Below, piece after piece: positions 19,479 to 29,030 of a stretch of DNA of 64,000 nucleotides (positions are counted from its first letter, which is position 1; every line of letters starts with the position of its first letter). Below the pieces are notes generated by a model. It saw only the letters and a list, made by a program, of their open reading frames with translations. It was not told where the DNA came from and did no database searches. Source of the stretch: Deinococcus aerophilus. GTDB lineage: Bacteria; Deinococcota; Deinococci; Deinococcales; Deinococcaceae. The stretch is from contig NZ_BMOM01000018.1 of the NCBI RefSeq assembly GCF_014647075.1, forward strand, positions 3,874 to 67,873, read 5' to 3'. Both the position numbers and the translations under genes were made by a program.

Positions 19479-19982
19479 TCAACCGTCTGCGCCCGCGCGT
19501 TCCAGCGTGAGGAAACTCAGGGCGTACGGGTTGCGGGCGTCGGCCGGGCGCTCCCTGCGCGCCGTCTCGGTCCACACGCCGGGCAGTTCGGGAAAGAAGG
19601 TGTCGCCCGGAACCTCGGCGTGGACCAGCGTGAGTTCCACCCGCGTCAGCGCCGGCAGGTACAGCCGGTACACCTCCTCGCCGCCGATGATCATGATCTC
19701 GGCGGCGTTTTCGGCGGCCTGCAGCGCGTGTTCGGGCGTGTGCACGACCGCGCAGCCCGGCGCCACGAAGTCCGGATTGCGGGTCAGGACGATGTTCTGC
19801 CGCTCAGGCAGGGGCCGGCCGATGGAATCGTAGACCCGGCGGCCCATCACCACCGGCTTGCCCAGCGTGAGCCGCTTGAAGTGCGCGAGGTCGGCGGGCA
19901 GCCGCCACGGCAGGTCGCCATCTCTGCCGATGACGCGGTTCTCGGCCATCGCCACCACAGCGGTCAGGCGTGGGGGGGTCAA
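19479..19982 (-). CDS. folA: Dihydrofolate reductase
   Basis: 167 residues. DHFR features: AVVAMAENRVIGRDGDLPWRLPADLAHFK at residues 8-36 (with the Met20-loop equivalent and an Asp in the active site), GKPVVMGRRVYDSIG near 41, and IIGGEEVYRLYLP near 97. It reduces dihydrofolate to tetrahydrofolate with NADPH, regenerating the folate oxidised by ThyA. No upstream ATG is available in frame; a TTG at 19982 with GAGGT six bases before it is the best start. That TTG overlaps the stop of a 20-codon ORF (TTTGA), suggesting coupling. thyA lies upstream on the same strand with one ORF between. Confidence 0.88.
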   Translation of the reverse strand: MTPPRLTAVVAMAENRVIGRDGDLPWRLPADLAHFKRLTLGKPVVMGRRVYDSIGRPLPERQNIVLTRNPDFVAPGCAVVHTPEHALQAAENAAEIMIIGGEEVYRLYLPALTRVELTLVHAEVPGDTFFPELPGVWTETARRERPADARNPYALSFLTLERAGADG

Positions 19983-20041
19983 ACGGCGACCTCGGGGTAT
20001 AAGGTCGGGGCAAACACAGCGTTGTGGTGTGGTTCGATCAT
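19979..20041 (-). CDS. Possible 20-codon leader ORF overlapping folA start
   Basis: ATG at 20041 has GGAGAAAGC directly before it, a good ribosome site. The frame runs 20 codons (starting MIEPHH, ending EVAV) and its TGA overlaps the folA TTG. It may load ribosomes onto folA, which has a weak start. No homology is expected at this length. It could also be a chance frame. Confidence 0.35.
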   Translation of the reverse strand: MIEPHHNAVFAPTLYPEVAV

Positions 20042-20160
20042 GCTTTCTCCAGGGCGGTGGGGAGAACCGGCCCGCCGGAGGTCAGATTGCCACGCCGGAC
20101 TGCAGAACGGATAAGTCGACCGGGCCCGGGAGTCGCCGCGTGGTTTACAGGCTGCAGAGT

Positions 20161-20715
20161 TCACGGACTGCCGACGCATCCCGGGGTGTCCACGTCGCTT
20201 TCGGCGTAGTGATAGTCGTACTTGAGGGATTTGAGGCGATAGATGACCAGTGCCGGGGAGATGTGGAGGTGCCGCGCCGCCGTCACGGAGGGATATGCAA
20301 CGCCGTCGGCGACGACTGGACGTGAGTTGGCCGGTTGCTGGCCCCGCTTCTGCTCGGCGATTCGGTGCTTGGTGGCGTCACCGTGCTTGTGGCCGTAGAA
20401 GGGATTTTTGTCTTCGGTGCGGGCAGAAGCTGCCTCGGAGATCCGGGCCCGGGTCGCGTCGGATCGCCTGAGGCCAAAATTGGCATGTTCGGGGCCACGT
20501 TTCGTGCTGCGTGCCGAGGTTTCAGACATCTTCTGGCGGGTACTCTGGGAATGACGCCGACCATACATCCCATTGCGCGGGCCAGGAAGACCGAACCGGG
20601 CCACCCGCTGTTCCGCAGTCAACCCCGCCATGCGGGCGCGCGTCGCGGCGCTCCGGCGCGCGATGATCTGGGCGCGGTCCGGGTGGTGCGAGAGAAGGTC
20701 TCCTCCGCAGGACAT
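20161..20715 (-). CDS. NUMOD3/NUMOD1 repeat protein, homing-endonuclease associated, without nuclease domain
   Basis: 184 residues. Two clear NUMOD3 modules (GPRNGMYGRRHSQSTRQKMS near residue 45; NPFYGHKHGDATKHRIAEQK near 103), with a weaker copy between (GPEHANFGLRRSDATRARIS). A C-terminal IENR1/NUMOD1-like helix-turn-helix segment follows (DGVAYPSVTAARHLHIS...VIYRLKS). These modules bind DNA in GIY-YIG and HNH homing endonucleases. No GIY-YIG or HNH motif is visible, so it is either a nuclease-less remnant or a stand-alone DNA-binding protein. It lies between thyA and folA on the same strand. The start is uncertain: GGAGGAG falls within codons 4-6. Confidence 0.65.
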   Translation of the reverse strand: MSCGGDLLSHHPDRAQIIARRSAATRARMAGLTAEQRVARFGLPGPRNGMYGRRHSQSTRQKMSETSARSTKRGPEHANFGLRRSDATRARISEAASARTEDKNPFYGHKHGDATKHRIAEQKRGQQPANSRPVVADGVAYPSVTAARHLHISPALVIYRLKSLKYDYHYAESDVDTPGCVGSP

Positions 20716-20755
20716 ACGGCTGATTTCAACACGTTGGGTGACAGGATGCGGCCAA

Positions 20756-22108
20756 CTACACGGCGATGGGGGCCTTGATCGCCGGATGGGCCTTGTAGTC
20801 GAGCAGTTTGAAGCTGTCGAACGTGAAGTCGCCGATGTCCTGCACGGACGGGTCGATCCACATCGTCGGGAGTGGATGGGGGGGACGGCTGAGCTGGAGC
20901 TTGACCTGCTCGAAGTGGTTGGCGTAGAGGTGCGCGTCTCCCATCGTCAGGATGAACTCTCCGGGCTGAAGTCCGCAGACCTGCGCCACCATCATCGTCA
21001 GGAGTGAGTACGACGCAATATTAAAGGGGGCACCCAGAAAAACGTCGGTACTGCGCATGTAGAGCTGACACGAGAGCCGTCCGCCGGCGACGTAGAACTG
21101 GAACATGGTGTGGCACGGGGGCAGGGCCATGCCGTCGACCTCGCTGGGGTTCCAGGCGCTGACGATCAGGCGCCGGCTGTCGGGGTTGCGCTTGATCTGG
21201 TCGATCACCCGGGCAATCTGGTCGATGGGGGTGCCTTCACGGGGATCGGGCCATTCCCGCCACTGGACGCCGTAAACGGGGCCGAGTTCACCGTGTGGAA
21301 TCAGGTTCAGGCGCAGCAACTGAGCGTCGATGGAAACGACCTGAAAGGCATAGCCCTGGAAGTCGCCGGGCAGCCCGCTGAGGACCTGGGCGACGGTGTC
21401 CCGGCCCAAGTGCACGGTGGTGGTCCCGTCGGGCGCGGTGACCTGCAGGGCGGTCGGATGGGCCTGGCAGGCATAGAATTCCACCTCGTCTTTCCGGAGC
21501 CAGACGGTGGTGTCGGGACCGTACTGGGCCGCGCCGTAGTAGCTGAGGTCAAGGACGAAGTTGGGCCAGTCCTTCTGCTTGTAGAACCAGTGTGGAAGCG
21601 TGCGGGCGTCCTGTATAAAGCGCGCGGGATCGTGCCAGACCGGGTGGACGGTAATGCCGCGCGCACCCAGGTCGGGGTAGCCGGGGTCCGCGGGATCGTG
21701 GCAGGCCTGCATCAGCCGGGTCCACAGCTGAGCGAGCCGAACGCCTTCTTCGTCGAGCTGAAGGTGGTCGGTCTGGTAGGTCCCGGCATAGGGGGCCGGC
21801 ACCACCTGCGGGCGCGGGTCGATGAGCACGGCTTCACGGTCCAGGCGGTAGGGGACGCGCCACTCGTCCCAGATGGTGACACCGTGATCGTTGAGGTAGG
21901 AGATGTTGCTGCTGCCCTTGAGAAACCACAGCAATTCGTGGATCACGGACTTGAGGTGCACCTTCTTGGTGGTCACGAGGGGAAAGCCTGCCTGGAGGTC
22001 AAAACGCATCTGGTACCCGAACACGCTGCGGGTGCCGGTGCCGGTCCGGTCCGCCTTGTCGACGCCATGGTCGAGAATGTGCCGCATCAGGTCGAGGTAG
22101 GACTGCAT
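20756..22108 (-). CDS. thyA: Thymidylate synthase with a large internal insertion
   Basis: 450 residues against about 264 for a standard ThyA. Residues 1-84 match the N-terminus ([44 protein letters not shown]), and residues 272-450 match the rest ([25 protein letters not shown], catalytic Cys332 in [21 protein letters not shown], end KAPIAV). Between them is an in-frame insert of about 187 residues. All catalytic elements seem intact, so the enzyme may be active: dUMP plus methylene-THF to dTMP plus DHF, with DHF recycled by FolA downstream. The promoter is TACACT 7 bases before the ATG, so leaderless. Confidence 0.9.
   Translation of the reverse strand: MQSYLDLMRHILDHGVDKADRTGTGTRSVFGYQMRFDLQAGFPLVTTKKVHLKSVIHELLWFLKGSSNISYLNDHGVTIWDEWRVPYRLDREAVLIDPRPQVVPAPYAGTYQTDHLQLDEEGVRLAQLWTRLMQACHDPADPGYPDLGARGITVHPVWHDPARFIQDARTLPHWFYKQKDWPNFVLDLSYYGAAQYGPDTTVWLRKDEVEFYACQAHPTALQVTAPDGTTTVHLGRDTVAQVLSGLPGDFQGYAFQVVSIDAQLLRLNLIPHGELGPVYGVQWREWPDPREGTPIDQIARVIDQIKRNPDSRRLIVSAWNPSEVDGMALPPCHTMFQFYVAGGRLSCQLYMRSTDVFLGAPFNIASYSLLTMMVAQVCGLQPGEFILTMGDAHLYANHFEQVKLQLSRPPHPLPTMWIDPSVQDIGDFTFDSFKLLDYKAHPAIKAPIAV
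21296..21856 (-). other. In-frame insertion in thyA resembling a homing-endonuclease-type domain
   Basis: Residues ~85-271 of ThyA. The central part ([20 protein letters not shown], then [21 protein letters not shown], then [18 protein letters not shown]) resembles the module with consensus W..M..RC..P..P.Y..YGGRGI.V...W.D...F..D that I associate with phage and mobile-intron HNH-type proteins; the usual HNH His/Asn residues are not evident. A second part ([18 protein letters not shown]) looks like a small HTH module. No intein splice residues. It replaces the short loop between the DEW and LGPVYG motifs. Confidence 0.6.
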
Positions 22109-22115
22109 GGCAGAC

Positions 22116-22121
22116 AGTGTA
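22116..22121 (-). promoter_or_regulatory. TACACT -10 element for thyA (leaderless)
   Basis: TACACT on the minus strand, 7 bases before the thyA ATG; no ribosome site. Confidence 0.6.
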
Positions 22122-22198
22122 GGCAATCGGGCCGGGACCCCGGCCCCGGGGGCGCGCACCATTGCCCGGCCCGGCCCGTGGAAAGATGACGGACAACC

Positions 22199-24298
<2,100 letters not shown>

Positions 24299-24347
24299 GG
24301 GTTCTGTTGTCTCCAGGGAAGTACCCCGGTGGGCACGCCCATCCCGT

Positions 24348-24353
24348 TACCCT
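24348..24353 (+). promoter_or_regulatory. TACCCT -10 element, leaderless start
   Basis: TANNNT box 6 bases before the ATG at 24360; no ribosome site. Confidence 0.5.
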
Positions 24354-24359
24354 CCGGGC

Positions 24360-24749
24360 ATGTCTTCCCTGATCACCGGACTGGACCATGTGCAGATCGA
24401 GGCCCCGGCGGGGTGTGAGGCCGCCGCCCGCGCCTTCTTCGGAACCTTCCTGGGCCTGCGCGAGCTGCAGAAGCCCGCGCCGCTGCAGGCCCGCGGTGGC
24501 GTATGGTTTGCCCTGCCAGATGGGCGGCAGCTGCACGTGGGCGTGACCCCCGACTTCGTGCCGCGCGAGAAGGGCCATCCGGGGCTGCGCTGCGCCGACC
24601 TCGCCGCCTTTCAGGTCCACTGCGCGGCCCACGGAGTCACCTGCCGCGTAGACGCCGAGGCCGGGGTGGCCCGCGTATTCCTGCAGGACCCCTTTGGCAA
24701 CCGGCTGGAGGTGGTGCAGGGGGGCCATGCCAGCGTCCCGCATATCTAG
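24360..24749 (+). CDS. VOC-family (glyoxalase/bleomycin resistance fold) protein
   Basis: 129 residues, one VOC domain. GLDHVQIEAP at the start gives the first metal-ligand His position, LHVGVTPDF the middle strand, and FLQDPFGNRLEVVQ near residue 108 the typical second-half motif with the acidic ligand. Enzymes of this size are often dioxygenases, lyases or thiol transferases; the substrate is unknown. The start is set by a -10 box six bases upstream. It is separated from the polysaccharide operon by about 117 bases. Confidence 0.8.
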   Translation: MSSLITGLDHVQIEAPAGCEAAARAFFGTFLGLRELQKPAPLQARGGVWFALPDGRQLHVGVTPDFVPREKGHPGLRCADLAAFQVHCAAHGVTCRVDAEAGVARVFLQDPFGNRLEVVQGGHASVPHI

Positions 24750-24866
24750 ACAGACAGTCAGTTATAAAGGGATCTGATCGACACTCACCCTGTCAGAAGG
24801 CCCACTTTCTGGACTCCTGATGAAGGGCGTATGAATTTCGTCACGTCGGCCTTTATGAGGACGGAT

Positions 24867-26195
24867 ATGATGCCTCATGTGATTAAGACCGATTCCGTTT
24901 CTGCGCTGGTGGAGAAAATTCATAACCGCAGTGCCCGAGTAGGCGTAGTGGGGCTGGGCTATGTGGGCCTGCCCTTCCTCGTCGAGAAGGCCAAAGTGGG
25001 TTTCCACGTGGTCGGCATTGACCGCAGTTCCGAGCGTACGGGAATGGTGGCGCGTGGCGAGAACTACATCGGCGACGTGCGGGACGAGGATCTGAAGGCC
25101 GTCGTTGAGGCGGGCTGCGTCTCAACGACCACCGACTTCGAGGTGGTTCCCGAGCTGGACGTGATCGTAATCTGCGTGCCCACGCCGCTGGACCGCAACC
25201 TGAGCCCCGATCTGAGTTACGTGCGCAGCGTGACCGCCGAGATCGCGGCCCGCCTGCGTCCGGGCCAACTCATCAGCCTGGAAAGCACCACCTACCCTGG
25301 CACCACCGAAGAGGTCATGAAGCCGATCCTGGAAGCGGGCGGCCTCAAGGCGGGCGTGGACTTTTTCCTGGCGCACTCGCCCGAGCGGGTCGATCCGGGC
25401 AATGCCCGATACACCACCAAGAACACGAACAAGGTCGTGGGCGGCAACGATCCGGCCAGCCTGGAAGTTGCCGTGACCTTCTACCGCCAGACCATTGATC
25501 ATGTCGTTCCGGTAAGCAGCGCCAAAACCGCCGAGATGGTCAAGGTTTATGAGAATACCTACCGGGCCGTGAATATTGCGCTGGCCAACGAGCTTACCCT
25601 GCTGTGCGACCGCATGGGCATCTCGGTGTGGGAGGTGCTGGATGCGGCCTTCACCAAGCCCTTCGGTATCATGCCCTTCTACCCCGGTCCCGGTGTGGGC
25701 GGCCACTGCATCCCGCTGGACCCACACTACCTGGAGTGGAAGGCGCGGGAATACAACTTCCAGACGCACTTCATTGCGCTGGCCGGCGAGACCAACCGCA
25801 AGATGCCCGAGTTCGTGGTGGACAAGGCTGCACGTGTGTTGAACGGCGCACGCAAGGCACTGAACGGGTCTAAGGTGCTGTTGCTGGGTATGGCGTACAA
25901 GGGTGATTTGGACGATTACCGCGAGTCGCCAGCATTACAGATTTACCGTCTATTGAAGCTGGCTGGAGCGGATGTGTCCTTTCACGATTCTTGGACGCCG
26001 GAAGTCGATGAGCACGGTGTGCAGGCCACCAGTATTGAATTGACCGATAAGATCCTGAGAGACGCCGATCTGGTGATCATCACGACCAAACACAGCAACG
26101 TGGATTACGCCAACGTGGTTGAGCAGTCGCAGGCCGTGCTGGACACCCGCTATGCCACCCGTGGATTGACGAGCGACAAGGTGACCCTGCTGTGA
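24867..26195 (+). CDS. UDP-N-acetylglucosamine 6-dehydrogenase (WbpA-like)
   Basis: About 442 residues. NAD-binding Rossmann motif VGVVGLGYVGLP near residue 24, IVICVPTPLD near 103, nucleotide-sugar dehydrogenase core SSAKTAEMVKVYENTYRAVNIAL near 217, and a C-terminal domain with GMAYKGDLDDYRESPA near 340. The catalytic Cys is in GPGVGGHCIPLDP. It oxidises C6 of UDP-GlcNAc to the uronate, step one of diamino-uronic acid synthesis. ATG at 24867 (or 24870) is preferred because GAGG lies 7-10 bases upstream. First gene of the polysaccharide operon; 4-base overlap with the next gene. Confidence 0.88.
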   Translation: MMPHVIKTDSVSALVEKIHNRSARVGVVGLGYVGLPFLVEKAKVGFHVVGIDRSSERTGMVARGENYIGDVRDEDLKAVVEAGCVSTTTDFEVVPELDVIVICVPTPLDRNLSPDLSYVRSVTAEIAARLRPGQLISLESTTYPGTTEEVMKPILEAGGLKAGVDFFLAHSPERVDPGNARYTTKNTNKVVGGNDPASLEVAVTFYRQTIDHVVPVSSAKTAEMVKVYENTYRAVNIALANELTLLCDRMGISVWEVLDAAFTKPFGIMPFYPGPGVGGHCIPLDPHYLEWKAREYNFQTHFIALAGETNRKMPEFVVDKAARVLNGARKALNGSKVLLLGMAYKGDLDDYRESPALQIYRLLKLAGADVSFHDSWTPEVDEHGVQATSIELTDKILRDADLVIITTKHSNVDYANVVEQSQAVLDTRYATRGLTSDKVTLL

Positions 26196-27148
26196 GCGCT
26201 CAGACTTCTGAACAGAAACGCTTTGGTCTGACCGGCGTTTCCGGGTACATTGCGCCCCGGCACCTCAAGGCCATCAAGGACACCGGCAACGTGTTGACGG
26301 CGGCCCTGGATCCTTTCGATTCAGTCGGCATCATGGACTCGTATTTTCCGGACGCCGAGTTCTTTACCCAGCCGGAGATCTTCGAGCGCTATCTGTACGA
26401 TGCGCGCCGCCAGGGGATGGGCATGGATTATATGGGCATCTGTAGCCCCAACTATCTGCATGACCCGCACATTCGCATGGCGCTGCGGGCCGGGGCCGAC
26501 GCCCTGTGCGAGAAGCCCATCGTGCTGAACCCGGAAGACATCACCGCCCTCAAGGAAGTGGAGGAGGAGACCGGGCGGCGGGTGTGGACCATCCTGCAGC
26601 TGCGTGCGCACGCAGCACTGGAAAAGGTCAAGGCCGAGCTGAACCCCAGCAGCGGTGACAAGTACGACGTGGACCTGTCATACATGACCAGCCGGGGAAC
26701 GTGGTACCTGCGCAGCTGGAAAGGCCGCACTGAGGAAAGTGGCGGGCTGGCGACCAACATCGGGGTGCATTTCTTCGACATGCTGAGCTGGCTGTTCGGG
26801 GACATCGAGCACGTGGAGGTTCACCAGCGCAGCGAGACCGTGTGTGCCGGCTATCTGGAACTGGAACGCGCGCGCGTGCGCTGGTTCCTCTCCATTGATC
26901 CCACTTACCTGCCCGAGGAGCAGATTGCCAAAGGCCAGCGCACCTACCGGTCCATCACCATTGACGGTCAGGAGGTAGAATTTAGCGAGGGCTTCACCGA
27001 TCTGCATACTGAGGTCTACCGCCGCACGCTGGCGGGCCAGGGCTTTAGCTTGGACGACACGTACCAAGCGATTGCCACGGTGGCCCAGATTCGCTCCGTC
27101 CCCTTGAGTAGCCCAACAACAGGAAGCCGACACTTCCTTCTTAGATGA
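26192..27148 (+). CDS. Gfo/Idh/MocA oxidoreductase (WbpB-like, 3-dehydrogenase)
   Basis: 318 residues. The N-terminal nucleotide-binding part begins FGLTGVSGYIAPRHLKAIKDTGN; MGICSPNYLHDPHIRMALRAGADALCEKPIVL near residue 82 holds the E-K-P motif of the family; and SGGLATNIGVHFFDML near 187 carries the active-site His. This matches WbpB, which oxidises C3 of UDP-GlcNAcA ahead of transamination by the WbpE-type enzyme encoded two genes on. The GTG start overlaps the WbpA stop (GTGA), which decides the start. It is followed by a ~50-base gap before the formyltransferase. Confidence 0.87.
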   Translation: MSAQTSEQKRFGLTGVSGYIAPRHLKAIKDTGNVLTAALDPFDSVGIMDSYFPDAEFFTQPEIFERYLYDARRQGMGMDYMGICSPNYLHDPHIRMALRAGADALCEKPIVLNPEDITALKEVEEETGRRVWTILQLRAHAALEKVKAELNPSSGDKYDVDLSYMTSRGTWYLRSWKGRTEESGGLATNIGVHFFDMLSWLFGDIEHVEVHQRSETVCAGYLELERARVRWFLSIDPTYLPEEQIAKGQRTYRSITIDGQEVEFSEGFTDLHTEVYRRTLAGQGFSLDDTYQAIATVAQIRSVPLSSPTTGSRHFLLR

Positions 27149-27199
27149 ATATCCTGTGGTGCACGGTGGCTACCGTAGTTCATAACTGGAGTGGAATAG

Positions 27200-27925
27200 A
27201 TGTCCATGTCAGAGACTAATGTGGTGATTTTTGGCTACAATTTCCCGCACAAGAAAACCCAGGATCTTGTTTTTAGCCTTCTAGGCCAAGGCTTTAAAAT
27301 TAGTGCTCTAATTGCTGCCGACGCGGTTAAATTAAATATTTCGGAGTCGACAGTCAGAACGAAAATTAAGCACATTGGTCTGCTTAATCCGGCTGAATAT
27401 GCAGGTCATTTGGGCATTGAATTCGTTAACCTGCCACATAATTCTAGGCGTTGTGAACAATACCTTCGTGAATTGAAGCCCGCCTTGGGAATCATTGGCG
27501 GCGCGAGAATTATCAAGCAGCCTATCATTGAGCGTTTCTCCGTGGGCATTGTTAATGTGCATCCGGCCCTTTTGCCTGAAGTCAGGGGGTTGGACTCAAT
27601 GCTGTGGTCTATAATGCATGATATTCCTCTGGGTGTAACTGCACATCTGATTGATGCCCGAATTGATCTCGGGCAGGGTCTAATCAGGAAACTTCTTCCA
27701 GTCTACCAAGATGATACTATCTTTGATTTGAGTGAGAGAATCTATGATAGCCAGATTGATATTGCAGCAGCAAGTCTTTTTAAAGCTCTGAATGGTGATA
27801 CGTGGAGTATCGAGAATGAAATCTATTACGGCAAGATGACGCCGGAATATGAGCAGCAGGCGCTGGCCCGACTGAATGAGTACAAGGCACATCAACACCG
27901 CGAAAAGGAGATGTATGTCGGCTGA
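27200..27925 (+). CDS. Sugar N-formyltransferase (GART-fold)
   Basis: 241 residues. The formyltransferase catalytic triad is visible: Asn119 and His121 in NVHPALLPEVRG, and Asp156 in LIDARIDLGQG. Members use N10-formyl-THF to formylate an amino group on a dTDP- or UDP-amino sugar. In the standard P. aeruginosa-type pathway an acetyltransferase (WbpD) fills this slot; none is present between WbpA and WbpE here, so a 3-formamido sugar is the likely product. Base composition is more AT-rich than the flanking genes. GGAG lies upstream of the ATG. It overlaps the next gene by 11 bases. Confidence 0.85.
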   Translation: MSMSETNVVIFGYNFPHKKTQDLVFSLLGQGFKISALIAADAVKLNISESTVRTKIKHIGLLNPAEYAGHLGIEFVNLPHNSRRCEQYLRELKPALGIIGGARIIKQPIIERFSVGIVNVHPALLPEVRGLDSMLWSIMHDIPLGVTAHLIDARIDLGQGLIRKLLPVYQDDTIFDLSERIYDSQIDIAAASLFKALNGDTWSIENEIYYGKMTPEYEQQALARLNEYKAHQHREKEMYVG

Positions 27926-29030
27926 ACAGGTCAGGACCATTCCTATTCTTGATCTTGAGCCAGAGATCGACGAGCTGCGCCCCGAGATCATGGCGGCCAT
28001 CGGGCGCGTGCTGGACCGCACCGATTTCATCATGGGCGAGGATGTCCACCTGTTTGAGCAGGAGGTCGCCGCGTACCTGGGCGTCAAGCACGCCATCGGC
28101 GTGAACAGCGGCACCGACGCGCTGGTGATCGCCCTGCGTGCCCTGGGGATCGGCCCCGGCGACGAGGTCATCACCACGCCGTTTACCTTCTTCGCCACCG
28201 CCGAGAGCATCAGCATGGTGGGGGCAAAGCCGGTGTTCGTGGACATCGATCCAGCCACGCTGAACCTGAACCCGGAGTTGATCGAGGCGGCCATCACCCC
28301 GGCCACCCGCGCCCTCATGCCCGTTCACCTGTACGGCAACCCGGTGGACATGACCCGCATTATGGAAATCGCCCACAAGCACGGCCTGAAGGTGGTCGAG
28401 GACTGTGCCCAGAGCTTCGGCGCCCGCTGGCAGGGCCAGCAGACCGGCACTATGGGAGACTTTGGTGCGTACTCCTTCTTTCCCAGCAAGAACCTGGGGG
28501 CCTACGGCGACGGCGGGTTGCTGGCGACCAATGATGACGCTCTGGCCGACACCGCCCGGATGCTGCGCGTTCACGGCAGCCGCAAGAAATACCACAACGA
28601 AACCGTGGGCTACAACAGCCGCCTGGATACCCTTCAGGCAGCCATCCTGCGGGTGAAGTTGCCGCACATTGAGAAGTGGAATGCCCACCGCCGCAAGGTG
28701 GCCCGGCAGTACAACGAGGGACTGAAAGGGCTTGTGGGGATTGTGACGCCTGAACTGACGGACGGCCACGCCTTTCACCAGTACACCATTCGGGTGCAGA
28801 ACGGGCGGCGGGACGAGTTACAGCAGAAATTGGCAGAGCAGGGCATCGGGACCATGGTGTACTATCCGATTCCGCAGGACGAACTGCCAATTTATAAGGG
28901 GCAGTACCCAACGTATGAACACAGCAGGCTGGCGGCGAAGGAAGCGTTGAGCTTGCCGATTGGGCATGTGATTCCGATGGGCACGGTTGAGGCCGTGATC
29001 CGGGCTTTGAAGGCCATGCTGAAGACATGA
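27915..29030 (+). CDS. PLP-dependent sugar aminotransferase (WbpE-like, DegT/DnrJ/EryC1)
   Basis: 371 residues. Family pattern: GVNSGTDALVIALRALGIGPGDEVITTPFTF near residues 62-93, VVEDCAQSFGA near 160-170, and PLP-binding Lys192 in FFPSKNLGAYGDGG. It transfers an amino group from glutamate to C3 of UDP-3-keto-GlcNAcA, giving the substrate for the formyltransferase encoded just upstream. ATG at 27915 with AAGGAG before it; the ATG at 27911 is the other gene's Met codon in a different frame. The stop overlaps the wzx start (ATGA). GC content returns to the local norm. Confidence 0.9.
   Translation: MSAEQVRTIPILDLEPEIDELRPEIMAAIGRVLDRTDFIMGEDVHLFEQEVAAYLGVKHAIGVNSGTDALVIALRALGIGPGDEVITTPFTFFATAESISMVGAKPVFVDIDPATLNLNPELIEAAITPATRALMPVHLYGNPVDMTRIMEIAHKHGLKVVEDCAQSFGARWQGQQTGTMGDFGAYSFFPSKNLGAYGDGGLLATNDDALADTARMLRVHGSRKKYHNETVGYNSRLDTLQAAILRVKLPHIEKWNAHRRKVARQYNEGLKGLVGIVTPELTDGHAFHQYTIRVQNGRRDELQQKLAEQGIGTMVYYPIPQDELPIYKGQYPTYEHSRLAAKEALSLPIGHVIPMGTVEAVIRALKAMLKT

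Noticed and set aside
21296..21856. ThyA insertion as an intein
   Set aside because: The first residue after the DEWR end is Val, not Cys/Ser, and the end reads IPHGE without the His-Asn plus Cys/Ser/Thr needed for splicing.
21296..21856. ThyA insertion as a group I intron like td
   Set aside because: The insert is in frame and reads as protein throughout, with no stop.
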